Assembly: GCF_003853415.1 (NCBI RefSeq) | Contig: NZ_QTPP01000001.1 | Span: 186,001 to 250,000, forward strand | DNA: 64,000 bases | Direction of reading: 5' to 3' | DNA from: Burkholderia sp. Bp9142 | GTDB taxonomy: Bacteria > Pseudomonadota > Gammaproteobacteria > Burkholderiales > Burkholderiaceae | Shown here: positions 61,387 to 64,000 of the stretch, piece by piece | How positions within the stretch are numbered: position 1 is the first letter of the stretch | Layout of the letters: each line of letters opens with the position of its first letter | The notes under the pieces: generated by a model | The model's input: the letters and a program-made list of their open reading frames with translations, nothing else | The model's database searches: none | What the model was told of the DNA's origin: nothing | Program-made: the position numbers and the translations under genes

Positions 61387-63675
61387 TTACCAAGTTCCGC
61401 TGCTGCCAAGCGACGTGGTCGACTGGCTCGGCGATCGGGCAGGCCCGGTTGGCCGAGCGCCAGGCGACATCGCTTCGGTCGCTTGCCTGACACGCTCCCC
61501 GTGTTTTTCATCACGTTCGCGCTTCTTTTCCTCGTTGACGTAGTCGCTGCTTCCGAACGTGTCCGTCGCACGCGTCTGGAAGTACAGCGTCGACGACAGC
61601 ATGTGGTCATGCCAACTCGTCAGCATCGTGTCGTGGACCAGCAGATCGAACAGCGCCATGACCTTCGGGGGCAACGGGTTCTTGCCGCTCAGGCCCATCT
61701 TCCATGCCTGAATCAACGACTCCTGCTCGGGCGTGAGCATCTCGGCCTCGAATACCCCTATGCTGAACTCCGGATCCGCGTCCCAAGGCAACGTCCCGTC
61801 TTTCTCGCGTTCACGCATGACATCGATTGATTTCTGCACACCGGTTTGCCTGGACTGTCGCTTCGACAGCGCTTCGAATTCGCTCTCGATGCGCTCCCAA
61901 ACACCGACTGACGGGCGCGCTTTCTCGATACCCGTGTCTCGGCCGGAAAGCATCTCGGGCAGGATGGCGTCCTGCCAGCGTGCATAGGCCTTGCCAAGCG
62001 TCCCGCTATCGACCGGCGGGCGTTGGTTACGTAGCGCCACATAAGCCGCTTCGGCTTCGTTCCGTTCCTTCAGCATTTCCCGGTGCCGGGCAGCGAGCTG
62101 GTCGAAGCGACTCGTCACCGTCGCGCGGAATGCGGGCGATTGATAGCGAACCGCCATCCAGCGCAGGAAAACCTGCATGTGCTCGACGAAATTCAGACGC
62201 GCGACGTGGGGGACTATCTGTCGGTAAGCGTCGATCAGTTCGCCGATTCTGTAGGCCGTCTTGCCATCCGATATCGGTTGTGCAAGTGTGAATCTCTGAA
62301 GCAATTCCGGCTTCCATTTCGCCATGTCCTCCATCGTGTCGAGCACGACGCCATGCGAAATAGCCTCGTTCAGCATGTCGCGCAGGACAACACGCTGCAG
62401 CTCCGCACGTGCTCCGAGCATTCCAGGCGGCGCTCCGCCGGTGATATCTTCGCTCGTTCCCGGATAGAGATATTGCAGGCCTCGGGTTTTCTCCAGACTA
62501 TCGAGTCGCTGATAAAAACGCAGCTCGTGAGCAGCCGCGAAATGCACGCACCGTTGAACCGATGCCGGGACCGAGAGTTCGCGGTCGCCATAGTTCTGCT
62601 TGAGCAGGCCCAGTATCGGGACCATGCCGAGCAACGTGTTTTCCTCCATCAGCGAAGAGACAGCATCGAGCAGCCCGAGGAACTTGATCTCGACGGGAAT
62701 CACGGTGTAATTGGGATCCTTCGGATGGACAAAGGCCAGCGTCGTGTCGGTCGGATGCTTGTACTTCCGTGTCAACTCGTTCGCCAGCGCTCGAGCGAGG
62801 ACGCAGCCACGATCCGCGCCGAAGATGGATACCTGAATGCGCTGAATCTTCGGCATCTTCTGCCTGACATCATCAATCGCGTTTTCAAACTGGTTCAATG
62901 CAGCCGTCAATCGATCCTCGACGCCAGTTCCGAATGCGCGCGCGACCGCACGGTTGTCTCTGAACCACGGAATGGAATCGATCCCGACGCTGAGAAACAC
63001 CGACTTGGCGGTGCTCCAGCCAATCGATAGAAAATTCTTCTTCGTATCGTAGAGAATCGCTCGGGTAGCGGCTCGACCACGACGAATCCAGCGATTCTCG
63101 CGGTAGAGACTCAATACTCGACCGACATTGCGCGGTGCGTTGGCAACCGATTCGGCCAGATCGTTGAACGTCTTCGCGATCGGTCGATACGAAAATTCCT
63201 TGATCCCTTTCTTGAACGCATCGGTGAGAGCACCCTTGGGGTCGATCGGGAGTCGATCTACTCCGGTCGCTTTTTTTCCGACGCTTGCCGCCGATGTTTT
63301 TGCGGCTTTGACGCTTTCTCCTGCAAGCTTCCAAACTACCGATTCAGCCAAACCATCTCGGACATCGCTGTTCAGTTCCGTGCCGAGGCCGGAGAAGTAA
63401 AATCGATACCAAAATTGGTTCGGTACACTTGGACGACGTCGATCGGTAATATTTCGATGCGCCTCCCACAGACGGCACACATTCGAGTAGCGTGACGAAC
63501 TCTTATCATCAAAGTCACGATGGCGGCCAAATCCATCAAAGAAAAACCCCATGTGGACCACGGCTCCACAAGGAATACAGGCGTCGTGGGGATAGGCCCT
63601 ACGACTCTCTCCAATCGCGGCCCGGACTTCGACCGGCGTTTGATCATCAGGATCAAGGTATGCATTTTCAGCCAC
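61387..63675 (-). CDS. Tle1-like DUF2235 protein with an altered nucleophile elbow
   Basis: A 762-residue protein carrying the DUF2235/Tle1 alpha-beta hydrolase domain in its N-terminal half: GFFFDGFGRHRDFDD followed by SSRYSNVCRLW (the usual entry motif). The nucleophile elbow is at ~285-292, where the family expects FGFSRG but this protein has FGADRG (Asp288). KFLGLLDAVSSL near ~330 resembles the block with a triad Asp, and a His is present in QRCVHFAAAHELRFY. The C-terminal half is helical and charged (RHREMLKERNEAEAAYVAL). It is encoded directly before PAAR in the T6SS operon, so it is probably an effector or effector-like protein. The GTG at 63675 is preferred since GGAG lies six bases upstream. 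Confidence 0.8.
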   Translation of the reverse strand: MAENAYLDPDDQTPVEVRAAIGESRRAYPHDACIPCGAVVHMGFFFDGFGRHRDFDDKSSSRYSNVCRLWEAHRNITDRRRPSVPNQFWYRFYFSGLGTELNSDVRDGLAESVVWKLAGESVKAAKTSAASVGKKATGVDRLPIDPKGALTDAFKKGIKEFSYRPIAKTFNDLAESVANAPRNVGRVLSLYRENRWIRRGRAATRAILYDTKKNFLSIGWSTAKSVFLSVGIDSIPWFRDNRAVARAFGTGVEDRLTAALNQFENAIDDVRQKMPKIQRIQVSIFGADRGCVLARALANELTRKYKHPTDTTLAFVHPKDPNYTVIPVEIKFLGLLDAVSSLMEENTLLGMVPILGLLKQNYGDRELSVPASVQRCVHFAAAHELRFYQRLDSLEKTRGLQYLYPGTSEDITGGAPPGMLGARAELQRVVLRDMLNEAISHGVVLDTMEDMAKWKPELLQRFTLAQPISDGKTAYRIGELIDAYRQIVPHVARLNFVEHMQVFLRWMAVRYQSPAFRATVTSRFDQLAARHREMLKERNEAEAAYVALRNQRPPVDSGTLGKAYARWQDAILPEMLSGRDTGIEKARPSVGVWERIESEFEALSKRQSRQTGVQKSIDVMREREKDGTLPWDADPEFSIGVFEAEMLTPEQESLIQAWKMGLSGKNPLPPKVMALFDLLVHDTMLTSWHDHMLSSTLYFQTRATDTFGSSDYVNEEKKRERDEKHGERVRQATEAMSPGARPTGPARSPSQSTTSLGSSGTW

Positions 63676-64000
63676 GATCACCTCCAGTCGGAACAGAAGT
63701 AAATCGATTACCTTTGATCTCCTTTAGTACGGATTCGGGAAGCTTATTCATCGCATCACTAAACGCCCCTGGCTTTCCCTTCGTCTCCTTCAAGATCTGC
63801 TGTACGGCCGGATGCTCGTCGAACTTCGGATTAACAAGCTGCGTGTAGTACACGTACTGCTCCAGATCGGACGAGTCAGTCAATCGATACTTCAGCCAAC
63901 CCTGTGAAGCCACCTTCGCGGTCCGTCTAAACGCCACGGCCATGTCGGCATCGTCCGGATTCGCCGCCTTGCCGTACTTCGTTTGCAACCAGTGATCCAC
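63668..64000 (-). CDS. Partial gene upstream of the Tle1-like protein (runs off window)
   Basis: The frame is open to the window edge at 64000, so at least 110 residues are seen and more lies outside. What is visible is a soluble, charged sequence (DSSDLEQYVYYTQLVNPKFD, KLPESVLKEIKGNRFTSVPT) with no recognised domain or membrane segment. Its stop overlaps the start region of the Tle1-like gene by ~8-14 bp, so it belongs to the same transcript. It could be an effector chaperone, immunity or further effector part; the sequence does not decide. Confidence 0.5.
   Translation of the reverse strand: MDHWLQTKYGKAANPDDADMAVAFRRTAKVASQGWLKYRLTDSSDLEQYVYYTQLVNPKFDEHPAVQQILKETKGKPGAFSDAMNKLPESVLKEIKGNRFTSVPTGGDRG

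Noticed and set aside
51019-64000. A complete T6SS in the window
   Set aside because: TssB, TssC, TssE, TssH, TssK, TssL, Hcp and VgrG are not encoded here; they would have to lie beyond the right edge.

Overview
The window is high-GC proteobacterial DNA with long adjacent operons. Its gene content points to Burkholderia, most likely the Burkholderia cepacia complex, and probably a secondary chromosome. The main reasons are the anthranilate dioxygenase set andAc-Ad-Ab-Aa with a divergent andR, a catR/catBAC cluster, and a Wsp chemosensory operon whose response regulator is the histidine-kinase type (WspHRR) described in this group. No rRNA, tRNA, CRISPR array, prophage or intact insertion sequence was seen. 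The species call is inference from gene content; no database search was run.

Layout. 1-394: 3' end of a mannose-1-phosphate guanylyltransferase/mannose-6-phosphate isomerase gene with a strong terminator. 518-1459: a protein with a transposase-like N-terminal DNA-binding domain, followed by about 700 bp of AT-richer non-coding DNA. 2169-4676: rubrerythrin, Fe-S oxidoreductase and DUF3501 operon. 4993-7614: ECF sigma factor with a C-terminal extension (ECF42 type), linked to a VOC/glyoxalase protein and two YciI/DGPF proteins. 7822-12780: secreted nuclease, DUF883 protein, SYLF lipoprotein, AI-2E family permease and a small exported protein. 12946-21106: mostly redox and housekeeping accessory genes (CurA-like reductase, SDR, PAP2, MntH, AraC and LysR regulators, OsmC, Dyp peroxidase). 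21593-25705: ABC exporter, riboflavin synthase paralogue and ClC channel.

25948-34898 is one tightly coupled minus-strand Wsp operon. Transcription order is hybrid regulator, WspA (MCP), WspB (CheW), WspC (CheR), WspD (CheW), WspE (CheA-REC) and WspF (CheB). Four of the junctions have 4-20 bp overlaps. 35420-40351 holds a Na+/H+ antiporter and an aldehyde dehydrogenase/acetolactate synthase pair. 40718-41359 is a HigB/HigA-like toxin-antitoxin pair, followed by a DUF445 membrane protein.

42862-50971 encodes the conversion of anthranilate to catechol (And proteins) and of catechol through cis,cis-muconate and muconolactone to beta-ketoadipate enol-lactone (CatA, CatB, CatC). Each block has its own regulator (AndR, CatR). 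51019-64000 is the distal part of a type VI secretion cluster on the minus strand: a truncated gene, a Tle1-like DUF2235 protein, PAAR, a membrane protein, TssM, TssA, TssF, TssG and TssJ. Its other core genes must lie beyond the right edge.

The points I consider most worth a second look are: the Tle1-like protein whose nucleophile elbow reads G-A-D-R-G instead of G-x-S-x-G; a TssM with no Walker A motif in the expected place; the Wsp regulator in which a WspR-like receiver is joined to a kinase core instead of GGDEF; the transposase-derived protein beside the exopolysaccharide gene; and a short leader ORF ahead of the ABC exporter.
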